This document shows positions 24,355 to 34,559 of a stretch of DNA of 64,000 nt, piece after piece (positions within the stretch are counted from its first letter, which is position 1; each line of letters begins with the position of its first letter). The DNA is from Branchiostoma floridae. Taxonomy: Eukaryota; Chordata; Leptocardii; Amphioxiformes; Branchiostomatidae. Position numbers and translations under genes: made by a program. The DNA lies in assembly GCF_000003815.2 (NCBI RefSeq), contig NC_049983.1:21820401-21884400 (forward strand). Direction: 5' to 3'. The notes below the pieces were generated by a model. That model searched no databases and was not told where the DNA came from. It saw only the letters and a list, made by a program, of their open reading frames with translations.

Positions 24355-27300
24355 TGTCTGTGTTTCCGGATATCTGTTGTCAGCATAACTCAATAACTTA
24401 TGGATGGATTACAATGATCTTTGGTATGTGGGAAGACAAACGTCAAGGGCAATTTTGGCCCCCTTGTATGTGATCTTGGTACTGCAGCAGAAATTCCGTT
24501 TTTTTAATCTTTTGATTTGGATGTGTTTGTGCATCTGTTACAAATGTACATGTAACTTAACTTTAACACCATACTTACTCCGGCTATCTGTTCTCCACCT
24601 CCTGACTAAGCAGACAGGGCACCGCACATGGACGGACGGTGTACCCTTCAACAGCACGGCAGTGGGCGGGATTACAGTGCGGGGGGAGGGGGACTGCACA
24701 CTGCTGAGGAAATCCAGGGACACCGTGGTGTGGGAGGCAGTCTACTGTGCAAGTGAAATACACACAGCGCACGTGATTTGTGAAAAGCGTAAGTATCAAG
24801 ATCTGTACCGTTAACGTTGCAACTACAGTGAAGTACGAATTGGGACAATGTGAAACGTGTGGAAGTGACACACACATGTACAATGATGTAGCAGTTGAGC
24901 TTTAAAGATACAGATTACGTCAGGGGATTCGAAACCAGGACCTCTGGGTTCTAGGGCAAAAACGACACCACACGTTAAGCTTTACTAACAGAAATACGCC
25001 TCTGTTTTGTCTGACATGTCTATTGCTCGTCTGTCCAGATGTCACCTGCCCCAGAGGCACAGTGGTCCAACCTGACTGTACCTGCTCCACGGTCATCACA
25101 ACAACAGCGCACACCACTACAGTGGCTCCAGTCGTCACTACAACAGCGCAGGTCAGTACAAGAGCTACTGTCAGTACCAATCCAGTCAGTACAGTGACTC
25201 CTGTCAGTACTACACCAGTCAGTACAGTTGCTCCTGTCAGTACTACACTTGCGCAAGTCAGTACTCAAGCTCGGGCTCATGTCACTACTGAACCAGCGCA
25301 GGTCACTAGTACACGAGCTCCTGCAGTGGGGGGAACATCGACTCAGAGAGTAGCTCAGTCAACGGAACCAAATCGACGAACGCTTGTATCAAGTGAAGCT
25401 ATGATCGTAACAGCAACGCAACGCCGGCCGCTTATATCCAGTGAAGCTGATATCGTAACAGCAACGCATCGCCGCAGCTCAATCCCCACGTCACTGAGAA
25501 GCCGTTATCAAGTAACACAGTCTGCTGCACGTGAGACATCGACAACACCTGCCAGTTCTAGCCCACCTGCAACTTCTTACCGTCTGTCATCAACACAGAT
25601 GCCACGCAGTCTACCACTCACGACTACAGCCAACCACGGGATAGCCGAGACCACACAAGGCTACACCATCTTCGTGAGCAATGGTCAGTCTTCTTCTGAT
25701 TCCCCTTCCCTCTATGTAGTCCAAGCGACTGAGCTTGTAGGCCTTTAGCCTGACTAAATCTCGCTTATAGCAGCCCGCCAAACATCCGCCGGCCCCCGGG
25801 AGGGGTCAGTTACAGCCCTGGACAGCGGAGTTTGTGTTACACAGACTAGTAGGCCTTGATACCAAGTTAAAAACGCCACATAATGTCAGGAAATGTGTTG
25901 ATGAAGGTTAGACATCTTGGTAGTGTCACTGATGAAAGATAGTGAATGCATGCTCTCTGAAACTTCTGAGAGTTTCCAAAGTCAAATTCAGTTACTAGTC
26001 TAAGATCGAGTAACTCCTGTTTGGCGCATCACAAAAAATGATATTCGCGTATTATCGTCACCATATAGTAACTGTATAACGTTAGTTCACCTTTATCTGT
26101 AGGATAACCTATATCCGTTGCTTTCGAAAACAGGTATTAAGGGATATCAAGTTCAAACTAGTTTAGTTTGAACATATTACAACTTGAAACCATCGTCCGT
26201 CGACGCGACATCCCCTTGATACCGTTTGAGTAAACACAACGAATATAGGTTACCCTGCGGATAAAGGTGAACTAGTGTTACAATGTTTTCTCCCCATTCT
26301 GTGCAGAGGTCTGTTATTCCGACGACGGGGCATCATACCGCGGTCCCGTGTTCACGACGCTTTTGGGGAAAACCTGCCAACGCTGGGACAGCCAACTCCC
26401 TCACGACCACGACTTTCTCCGGACGTACCCGCGATCCGGTCTTGATCTCAACTACTGCCGGAACCCTGGCCAGACCGGCTCCCGACCGTGGTGCCTCACG
26501 GCGGACCCTGGCGAGCTCTGGGATTACTGCAACGTTCCCGAATGTGGTCAGTTGATTTAGACATAATCATTATGTGCAAACAATATCTTACAATCCAGTC
26601 CCAAGATCTAGAATGCTAAAGGCTTTGTGTATTGATATTAAATCGAATATAACGTCAAAAGCAATGTATTTTGACAAGTAAATATTAAAGCATTACTGGC
26701 AACGGCTTAAAAAATGGCACAAAACATGCCTCATGCTGAATCATATGCTTTTTGCTTGTAGTGTAATACACATGTGTGAATACCGTCTTTCATTTCGTAA
26801 TGTTGGTCATTCTCATTTACCTTCACCAAGAAAGGTGTTTCACCATGTTTTTTGTAGCGTTTGTATGTATATTTGTACTCTAGAAGACCTGGATGGTTTT
26901 GTCTTGATGATCATATGTTGAATGTCGGTAGGTCTTAACGAGACCTCGAAATGAAGTGACTTTGGACCCCCTAGCGGCTTGCTTAGACGCTGCAGCGGAA
27001 CGTCCGGTATTGATATCCTTTGTTTATCATCACTTGTTCAGGTAAGAACTGTGTTGAAGGCATCGGTGAGACCTACCGCGGTAACGTGTCCGTCACCCAG
27101 TCCTACATACCCCCGTCAGAGCTAGAAATGATAAGATTTGGGGCCCCTAGTGGCTTGCTCCGACACAGCAGCGGGTTTTGATATGTCATTATTATCACTA
27201 CTGTTTACCATGATTTGAATACCCTTTGCAGGTAAGAGCTGTCTTGAAGGCATCGGGGAGACCTACAGAGGGAACGTGTCCGTCACTCAGTCCCGCATCC

Positions 27301-30300
27301 CCTGTCAGAGCTGGAACAGCCAGTCCCCCCACCAACACGACCGCACCCCGGGAACTACAGCCAGGACGGCCTCGTGCTGATACTGTATTGATATCTGTTT
27401 ATCATCACTTTTTCAGGTAAGAACTGTCTTGAAGGTATCGGTGAGACCTACCGCGGCAACATATCATTCACCCAGTCCCACATCCCCTGTCAAAGCTGGG
27501 ACAGCCAGTCCCCCCACCAACACGACCGCACCCCCGGGAACTACAGCCAGGACGGCCTCGAGCGGAACTACTGCCGCAACCCGGGACTGACCGGTGCCAG
27601 GCCGTGGTGCCTCACCAGCGACCCTAGCGTCAGATGGGATTACTGCAATGTTCCAAGATGTGGTGAGACTCCAATGTTTTATTTATTGGTTTGACTGTTC
27701 AGCACGCACAATCTGAGAGTTGCCCAACTAGCCTGTGGCTATTACAAAGTATTCTCCAAGCAGAGGTTGGGTCGCAGAGACAGTAGTGGTCGGAATTTTT
27801 GCCGGCTTGCTCCCCTCACGGAACGAGCCGGCAAAAAACCCGACCACTACTATTTCCAACCTCTGCTTGAAGAATATTTATAAAGAGCTAGCCCTGCTGA
27901 CAGAGAGACAAAGATAATAAAAAAAAAAGAACATGACTGAATGATTATCAAGACCACTCTTCTAAGTACATAAAATCATCTTTTTCAGACGGCACTTGTG
28001 TTGCAAGCGATTGTGAAAGCGAGCGGCAAGAGTCATCTGAAGGTGCGTTTTCTGATTTACTACTGTAACGGTGTATTGAGTTATCGCGCTGAGCTTTATG
28101 AACAACGTCTCCAATTCAGTGAATCGAGTCATTGTTCTGGGACCTCTTTGCATGTATACATGATACCTTGGTACTACTGCAAAAGAGCTTCCATGCATGT
28201 TTTGTATCTTTTGACTTGGACATGCTATGCTCTTGATTTTGTGGTGGCAGATAGCTTGTGATGTGAGAAAAACTTTACTTAGTTTGGGCCCCTAGCATTT
28301 TGCTCTGAAACTGCAGGGGCATTTTTTGTCAAAATTTTTCAAGGCGCATAACAGAACATAGGAACGATGGATTTCCATCATATTTAGCATACTGGTATCT
28401 TTGGCAGAGATATGCATAATGAAGTGCAAAATATGCAAATTTTTGACGTAATTTGCATACTTAATGAGAAAAATCTATACTCAGTGTTTTCCATTATAGG
28501 ACTCAAATACATGTAACGTTAATATTTTCCTCTGTTCTCTAATCAGGAAACACGACGGCAAGCGGATGGAACCCCGCGTGGGGGCCGTACCCGGGTGCTG
28601 CAGCTTCCTCCCCGGAGGAGGCGCTCAGTCCGTCCGACGGGGGAACGTGGGAGGAGTGGAAGGCATGGTCCACGGGGAGCCCACTGCCCAGCGACTACGA
28701 CTCTACTGTCAGTCCGGTAGAGCTCCTGGGCGGTAGGTGGACGTTGTATTGTAAGACGTACCCCAGCAAATTGGGACACGCCACAACAGAAGGACGTGTC
28801 ATTTTAAGAATTCCTCCTATATTGTAACACAGTGATATAGTCATGAGCTTCAATTGTTTCCTTTCGTGACTGAAATGTTGTTGAAAGAGAACTGCTTCAA
28901 TTTCTAATAAAGCGAGACAATTCTTTCTGGCCATGTTTTACAGGGAAAAGTCTTCCAACATCTTCAGGGGTGAAAATCCGTCAAGTCGACTACCTGGACG
29001 AGAAGAAAATGGTACTCAAACTTATAATGGTAGAGTAGAGATTACTGGAGAATTGGGGTCGTCCGTTGTACTCGAGCTTTTTTTTGACATCGGAGAGTAC
29101 ACATAATGTTAAATAGTAAACATGATCTCATATTATGCAGTTAACCACGATCTGCCCTTTCACTGGTCGCCACAGGGAAGACGGGCGCCATGTAAGAGCA
29201 TTTACATGGAAATTCACCTGGCTGTTTTGCACGCCTGCCCAAAACTAATATAGGTATGTCTTCGAACTGTCTGAGTAAAAAGGTGCATATCAAATACATG
29301 TAGTTCTGGCCTTTCTCTGAAACATAAACCATGTTGTTTTCTGCAGGAGCTGAGTTTGCTGATGACCTTCAAAGTTGCCTGGAGTGACGTCAGGCTGCAG
29401 GGTTTGAGCCAAGGCTGGGTCCCCGTCCCCTCTCATCTCTTGTGGCTGCCGCCGTTTAGATTCGGCAAGTCAGTCATCGCAGGTATGCACAAACTTCGGT
29501 AGCTTGTGTTACTTCTTCAGATAGGCGTGGATGTGGTAGAAGTAATGCTTAGGTAAAATGGGAGGGTGGAGACAACGAAGGCAAGGCAGTAATACCATTA
29601 TCATCGCAGCTTTAGTCCAGTTCATTTCACGATCATGTCATCTAGTCTCTATAACGGCAAACTAATCTGGTCGGGGCTGAAATTTGGCCCATCCCCGCAA
29701 ATGGTTGTTGGGCTGCTATAAGCGCAGTTTTGTCAGGCTAATCTATATCACATATAAAACCAGATTCTTTCAGACCTCCTCAGTGTCACTGGCAAAAGAT
29801 AGTGGATACTATCTGAAACGTCTGACCGTTTCCAAAATCATACCCAGTTGCTTGTGTACGTAACTGCTTCTTGGTGTGCCTTATTACCAGGGTGTGTAAT
29901 CTTCATTCTTTGCAGCGAAAGAAGCCAGATCTAGTAGTGGCAGCAACCAGATGAGCAGCAGCAACACGACCGCCTCATCAGACGGAGACACCAGCTCCGT
30001 GTCCACCTGGCTGTCTCCTGATGGACAGGTCAGCCACAGCATGGCGTGAGTATGGCCACAAGTTCTAAACTGTTTATTGGCCTCTTTGGTTAGATTATGA
30101 ATAAGCTAGGAATGATAGTTTAAAAAATGTCAAAATGATAAAACACGAGTCAACCGAAACTTGACGGTGTTTTCTTTGTGTTGTCCGTTTTACTATGGGT
30201 TCTATCAATAAGGACCAGTCTTCATTCGAAGCTAGAAATGTCAGTTTTCATGATGATGTTTGGAGTGCGGTGCACACAATGTCCAGACAGGTCAGAGAGA

Positions 30301-31114
30301 TATCACCACGTGGCTGATAGGGATATGTATAATCTGCTAACACGTCTTGTACCACAATCCTAGTCGTGAGCTGCGTGTGCAGTGTCCCGTGGATCTCCAC
30401 CGGTTCCCAATGGACACTCAGGAGTGCGTGGTTGAGCTACATGCATGTAAGTCGGTTTGTGCCTTCATCTTGCTTGCTTAAGCCAAGTCCCGCCAGTATT
30501 AAGTCAAGATGACTGCCCATGTGTCTCTGTTGTCTCATTGCTTGATATGTGCTGTCACCCTTAAGGCCTGTGTCCTTCTTGAGTATGTCAATGTAGGCTG
30601 CTGCCGGTCTTCCTGACCTTCTCTTCTCTTAACACCTTCATGTATATCATGAAAAAACAACTCAGGCTTTCCTTTTAGGTGTATGGAGATCTAGTGCAAT
30701 GTAACGTTGTTCTTTTTTTAAATTAATATAACGTTAAGTGAAATCCCGACTTTCAGATGGAGGCACAGTGTTTGCACTTGCTGTGACGGACGAGTCGCCA
30801 TCGCCGCTGTCTATTGACCTGACTAATGTCCTGTCACAGTATGTAGTGACCGGGACACGGATCAAAGCAAGCGTTAACTCCATGCAGGGGCAAGGTAAGA
30901 TTTTACGATCTTCTACTTCGGAACGGACGTCAATCTTAGATATATCAAAGGATCAAAGCAAGTATTCTCCATGCGGGGTGAAGATGAGCTTTTGCGGTCC
31001 TCTATTTGAAGTAGTGACGTCAAAATACCTATCTACCTATGTACTTAGTACCTTGACATCCAGGTCTTTGGGGGACAAGTCAGATACGAAGATAAAAAGT
31101 TGTCTCCAGGCCCT

Positions 31115-31153
<39 letters not shown>

Positions 31154-34100
31154 TGTCAAATGCGACGTGATAGCAATAAGGGCGACCTACTTCCTCGATT
31201 GGGTAGCTTGTATATCAAGTAAGAACAGCCGACATTTCCTCCTTGTTTTTCCCGTTCAGTTTTCATTTACTTTGTTACAGTTTTCACTTATTTAGTTTGT
31301 CAAAGAATTGTTTTACCTACGTAAAAGCACAAGGATTTGGAGATCTGTATATGTGTATGAATCAATGTAGCAATCAATCAACAAACGAATTCACATTCTG
31401 TTTCCGAAAGATCTTCCGTGTGAGTACTTCTCCCAATCATGTTCGACCAAGCGCGACGCCGAGCCGTGTGCGGCGATGAGATACTGCGACCCGAGCGGCG
31501 GCCGGTGCCAGCAGTGTGCGGAGTACATGGGCGACTGCCTGGCGATCCCAACCAACTGCTCCGCGCCATCAGGTACCTCATTGTATTTTTTTCGAGTACA
31601 CGTTATTTCAGTACAAAATATAAAACCCTCACCAACAAGCTTTCAGTCGGTTTTATAACCCTTCTCAAGTTGAAGTGGCTTGAACCCTACGTCACGTGAT
31701 CCGAACGACAGTGTGACCGTGACGTCAGCAACGGGTCAAAGAAGCCCTGTCAGTATCGGCCTTGCGTCTGTTAAAACGAGTTAAAGAGGCCATCTACACA
31801 GTAGTCCATTGGCCATCCCTGATCAAAGACGGGGGCCGCAACCGACTGCCGGGCATCTTTGACCCGTTACTGAGGCCACACTTCCAACCAGGCCACGTGA
31901 CTTAGTCTTTGGGTCATTCAGTCTCAAGAAGGAATGGCGGACAGACAAAAAAATGGTTGGTGAGTGCTTTATATTGCGTACGGAATTCATTGTATTCATG
32001 CCGAGGAAGAGTAATGGACGTCACTCAAAACGTCTGAAAGTAATCAACAATATTTATCCAGTTGTAGAGATTGAATTGTCCTAAGTATTGTTTCTCCCGG
32101 CGAATGTCTAACCTTCGGAAACGTAATGTTAAAAACCTTTACTATTTTACCATGTCGATTACCGTCACAAATTGACCTTGATATGGACACCTTATACCTG
32201 GTGCTCTGATAGCTTATGGCACCTAACATCTTTTTTCTGTGCTTCACAAGTTTGATCATAATATTTCACCGTTCCCCATCCAGACAGCTCACCGCGGTCG
32301 TACTCCACGCTGGCGGTAGGGATCCACCTCCAGCGCCGCCTGCCGTACTTCATCTTCCGCTTCTACATCCCGACAACCATCGCGGTGGTGGTCTCCTGGA
32401 TGGCGTTCTGGATCCACCACACCGACTCCTCTCCCAGGGTCTTCATGGGCACGGTCACGTACCTGGTCATGGTCAAGCAACGGGCGTCTATGACTCCCAT
32501 GCCTTATGTGAGTATATGTGAGTTAGACACTAGACACGTGAAATGTAAGGCATCCACCATACCGAATTTTCTCCCAGAGTCTTCATGGGCACAGTCACGT
32601 ACCTGGTCATGGTCAAGCAACGGGCGTCTATGACTCCCATGCCCTATGTGAGTTTAACATATTCACAAAACACAATTGCCCCTTTCTTTGGTAGCAACTT
32701 TCACACAACTTACATTACTGTCCCTGTCCTTGGTGCTGAATGATATTCACAACAACACTACTGTCCCTGGTGCTGAACGTCTATGTCACCCATGCCCTAG
32801 GTGAGTTAGACGCTAGACACGTCTATGACACTTATGCCCTATGTGAGTTAGATACGTCAATATGGCACCTATGCCCTGTGTGAGAAACCTTCAGAAATGT
32901 GGCCTTACTACGCGGTGAACCATTTAGCAAAAAGACAAGGAGAGCAAATGCCAATGCTGTTGTATCTGTTCCAACAGGTTTCCTACACCAGAGCCATCGA
33001 CGTGTGGTACCTGGGCTGCCTGGTGTTCGTGGTGCTGGCCATGTTGGAGTATCCTGTTGTACATGTCATGGAACGAACCAAGGGGAAGGTACTACAATGC
33101 AGTGCTATATACATATAACATTAGCATCCATTGATTATATCCATATGTGATGTTTCCCCCAAACCTATTATCAGATAACGGTGCACACACCAATTCTTCC
33201 GCGACAGGGGTCGAGATAGTGCGCGACAAAAATGGGACGAAAGGGTCTCGAGGGTCCGTGTTTGAGATCAAATTTCTCATAATCTGCTGCGAAGTGGCAT
33301 TTAATACTGGCATGGCTAAAAAGCGTAAGAAGTGATGTGCTTTTGGTGCAAATTGGTTTTGGGCCCGAGTGTCACTTCCTTGTATTTCTACGCGTTGGAA
33401 GTGATTCGCCCGTTGTCCCAGATTCCCCGTCCATATGCGGTCTGTGAGCCGTGTTGCTATGCCTCGCGCGTCGGGTTATTGTAAAAATCTCAGTGTTACG
33501 ATTTTCTTTATTTTTTGCTTGATTAATTTTAGATGTATTCTCTTTCCGACAATATCAGTCATTTTCATGACTGAAATATAGGTGATGGGTTTATTTCCAC
33601 GTCAAAATTCCCCTTTTCTTGCATACTTTTTTACGTGAAAAAAACTTTTCTCCCCCCAAAATTATGACAAGTAGAGAGAGTGAAGAAACTGAAAACCGGC
33701 TGTTCTTAAAGCTGGAGTGATACCCTTCATTCCCATATACGGCTTTTCTGCTTTAGATTTATTTTCTTGAAGAGACGGCCTCTCGACTTGAGGGTGCGCA
33801 GCCTCGATTTGAGACCCCAAATAAACTGGGGTGTGCACCGATAAGGCCATGTTAACTTGATTACACTACATATGGATCACATGGGATGCCCAAAGCTGAT
33901 GATGCGAGTGTGAGAAAAAAAGGCTGAGGCGCTTGGTAAAGAACATTGCCCTAATTTTGATGTGGTCAGGAAGGTTGAATATATCAAATACGCTCAACAC
34001 AATGTCGCAATCAGTATTCTCCGGTCTAATGAAAAATCTCTGTCTACAGAAAAACAAGGCAAAGGACAGTCAGAGCCAGCCTATGGTAAAGATCCCCCGT

Positions 34101-34262
34101 GCGCGACAGAAAGGTGTAACACCCGAGGTTCCGCCACCAGCACCGGTCAACACCCCCACGTACAAGAAGCCGGCCATGCTCGACTCTGTAGCACGGGTTG
34201 CGTTTCCAACAACCTTTGTCATCTTCTTTGCGACGTATTGGATGTTCCTATTCTTTACCTAA
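23057..34262 (+). CDS. Chimeric C-type lectin / kringle / Cys-loop ligand-gated ion channel
   Basis: Eighteen exons with matching phases: 23057-23121, 23657-23694, 24019-24227, 24614-24788, 25039-25683, 26307-26546, 27417-27662, 27989-28042, 28547-28732, 28944-29011, 29347-29482, 29916-30045, 30364-30446, 30757-30894, 31411-31572, 32284-32507, 32978-33088, 34050-34262. Total 3123 nt, about 1040 aa. Order: signal peptide; C-type lectin-like domain (about 35-162); Thr/Ser-rich stalk (163-377); two kringles (378-539); linker (540-619); ligand-binding domain (620-858) with the Cys loop [16 protein letters not shown]1-M2 (859-933); M3; a short cytoplasmic loop; M4. The channel part resembles GABA-A/glycine receptors ([23 protein letters not shown]). 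Expected as a pentameric surface channel with a large extracellular head. One intron needs a GC donor. All joins await transcript proof; two separate genes is the main alternative. Confidence 0.8.
24019..24788 (+). CDS. Exons 3-4: C-type lectin-like domain
   Basis: Two exons (24019-24227 and 24614-24788). Starts [20 protein letters not shown], then [16 protein letters not shown], which matches the second helix C/ARL..I pattern. It continues WIGLTANR and HRTWTDGV (the WIGL and W-T-D-G landmarks) and ends [17 protein letters not shown]. The paired cysteines of the fold are present. EPN/QPD and WND calcium-sugar motifs are absent, so classical sugar binding is not predicted. The junction uses AGG|GCGAGT, a GC-AG intron. 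Confidence 0.85.
24309..24362. repeat. (GT)n microsatellite within a dispersed repeat
   Basis: An uninterrupted GT run followed by CTGTGTTTCCGGATATCTGT and, further on, TTTTGGCCCCCTTGTATG. Matches the family at 12105-12350. In the intron splitting the lectin domain. Confidence 0.75.
25039..25683 (+). CDS. Exon 5: mucin-like Ser/Thr-rich stalk
   Basis: Opens [15 protein letters not shown], a small Cys-containing lead, then about 190 residues rich in Thr, Ser, Val and Pro. Imperfect repeats such as [10 protein letters not shown] and later SSEA(M/D)IVTAT are visible. Likely heavily O-glycosylated and extended, holding the lectin domain away from the kringles. Donor AATG|GTCAGT gives the phase 1 required by the first kringle exon. 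Confidence 0.8.
26077..26280. mobile_element. MITE, TAACGCTAGTTCACC family
   Basis: Left end TAACGTTAGTTCACCTTTAT and right end mirrored as TAACACTAGTTCACCTTTAT, inverted over about 44 bp (continuing GGTAACCTATATCCGTTG). Ends only 26 bp before the first kringle exon. Related copies at 39720-39912 and 48860-49081 and a solo end at 4285-4322. Confidence 0.85.
26307..26546 (+). CDS. Exon 6: kringle domain 1
   Basis: Complete kringle in one phase 1-1 exon. Six cysteines in kringle spacing: EVC, KTC, NYC, PWC, DYC, PEC. Landmarks are [30 protein letters not shown] and [10 protein letters not shown]. The lysine-binding Asp-x-Asp of plasminogen kringles (NPDGD) is replaced by NPGQTG, so lysine binding is unlikely. 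Confidence 0.92.
27042..27125 (+). pseudogene. Relict kringle exon fragment A
   Basis: After an intact acceptor (GTTCAG) the sequence reads as the first 27 or so codons of a kringle, [20 protein letters not shown], then breaks off at CAGAGCTAGAAATG. It passes directly into a dispersed repeat carrying GGGGCCCCTAGTGGCTT. The 3' half of the kringle and the donor are missing. Confidence 0.8.
27232..27377 (+). pseudogene. Relict kringle exon fragment B
   Basis: Closely matches the first 45 or so codons of kringle 2 ([32 protein letters not shown]). It lacks one C in the CGCACCCCCGGG run, which shifts the frame, and stops after GACGGCCTCG. The following intron copy (ATTGATATCTGTTTATCATC) is the same as that preceding kringle 2, showing a recent tandem duplication. 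Confidence 0.85.
27417..27662 (+). CDS. Exon 7: kringle domain 2
   Basis: Complete phase 1-1 kringle exon with all six cysteines: [58 protein letters not shown]. As in kringle 1 the lysine-binding acidic pair is absent. Preceded by two broken copies of itself. Confidence 0.92.
27747..27878. mobile_element. Fold-back MITE
   Basis: TATTCTCCAAGCAGAGGTTG at the left is mirrored by CAACCTCTGCTTGAAGAATA at the right. An inner pair, GTAGTGGTCGG and CCGACCACTAC, and GCCGGC stems form a strong hairpin. Similar right ends occur near 14305 and 22850. Intronic, 130 bp. Confidence 0.85.
28944..30894 (+). CDS. Exons 10-14: channel ligand-binding domain including the Cys loop
   Basis: Exon 10 carries [14 protein letters not shown] and exon 11 [14 protein letters not shown] and [13 protein letters not shown], the beta1-beta2 and loop D/A area of Cys-loop receptors. 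Exon 12 has a Ser-rich insert and [13 protein letters not shown], the W.xDG.V strand before the Cys loop. Exon 13 has [15 protein letters not shown], the 13-residue disulfide loop with the conserved F-P-x-D. Exon 14 has YGGTV and LSQYVVTG, the strands leading to loop C. Proline and Asp of the loop are intact, supporting a folding-competent receptor. Confidence 0.88.
31411..31572 (+). CDS. Exon 15: eight-cysteine module at loop C position
   Basis: Acceptor TTTCCGAAAG then a phase-compatible exon of 54 codons. Cysteine pattern C-x6-C-x8-C-x5-C-x6-C-x2-C-x6-C-x6-C, including [23 protein letters not shown] and PTNC. It falls between the LSQY strand and the [13 protein letters not shown] strand, where other receptors have the short loop C. 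The module is not one I can name. Splice sites are reasonable and both phases fit. Confidence 0.7.
31600..31990. mobile_element. Fold-back element related to 48456-48786
   Basis: AACCCTTCTCAAGTTGAAGT and later TTTGGGTCATTCAGTCTCAA with CACCAACAAGCTTTCAGTCG mirror the order of blocks in the better-preserved element at 48456-48786 (TTCTCAAGTTGAAATGACCC). Diverged; in the intron between the Cys-rich exon and the M1-M2 exon. Confidence 0.6.
32284..33088 (+). CDS. Exons 16-17: transmembrane segments M1, M2 and M3
   Basis: Exon 16 (32284-32507) has pre-M1 [18 protein letters not shown]1 [18 protein letters not shown] and M2 within [16 protein letters not shown]. Exon 17 (32978-33088) has [10 protein letters not shown] then M3 [18 protein letters not shown]. 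These match the glycine/GABA-A receptor pattern (LQRR..YF, IP, SW..FWI, VSY.(K/R)AIDVW, LEY). In M2 the anion-channel PAR is replaced by SPR, and position 2' is Phe. Confidence 0.92.
32549..32885 (+). pseudogene. Partial copy of the M2 exon plus repeated donor junctions
   Basis: 32549-32649 repeats the 3' half of exon 16 in frame, from the IHHT codons through M2 to CCCTATGTGAGT. After it the exon-end phrase ATGCCCTATGTGAGTTAGA recurs at about 32805 (as CCTAGGTGAGTTAGA), 32838 and, weaker, 32873. The copy lacks M1 and a clear acceptor, so it is treated as a duplicated exon fragment. Confidence 0.75.
34050..34262 (+). CDS. Exon 18: cytoplasmic loop and M4, stop codon
   Basis: Reads [20 protein letters not shown], a Pro-rich [13 protein letters not shown], then the M4 segment [19 protein letters not shown] and a stop two residues after MFLFFT begins to end. 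The M3-M4 loop is short (about 50 residues), much smaller than in vertebrate GABA-A subunits. Basic residues on the inner side fit the expected topology. Confidence 0.9.
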   Translation, partial: KNKAKDSQSQPMVKIPRARQKGVTPEVPPPAPVNTPTYKKPAMLDSVARVAFPTTFVIFFATYWMFLFFT

Positions 34263-34559
34263 AAAGATGTTATTGTTTTCCACACGAAATGGGCAAAAAT
34301 GGGAAGTACCTTTAGTGCAATAGATGGGTGTAGTTTAGAATCTAAATCTTACGCGCTTCTATTTCTAATATGGCCGTTTACCATTCCTAGTCCGCAAGTA
34401 CAGAGACATGAATTGTGGGTAATATATCAAAGCTGAAGAAGGCCCCTTAGACATAAACAAACCACGCCTGGACATTGTTATACTTATAGAGGCAATTGTC
34501 GAGACTGAACTGTTTAGTTAGTAGCCTTCAGTTTGGAGTTCAGCACCTGGGACAGATCC

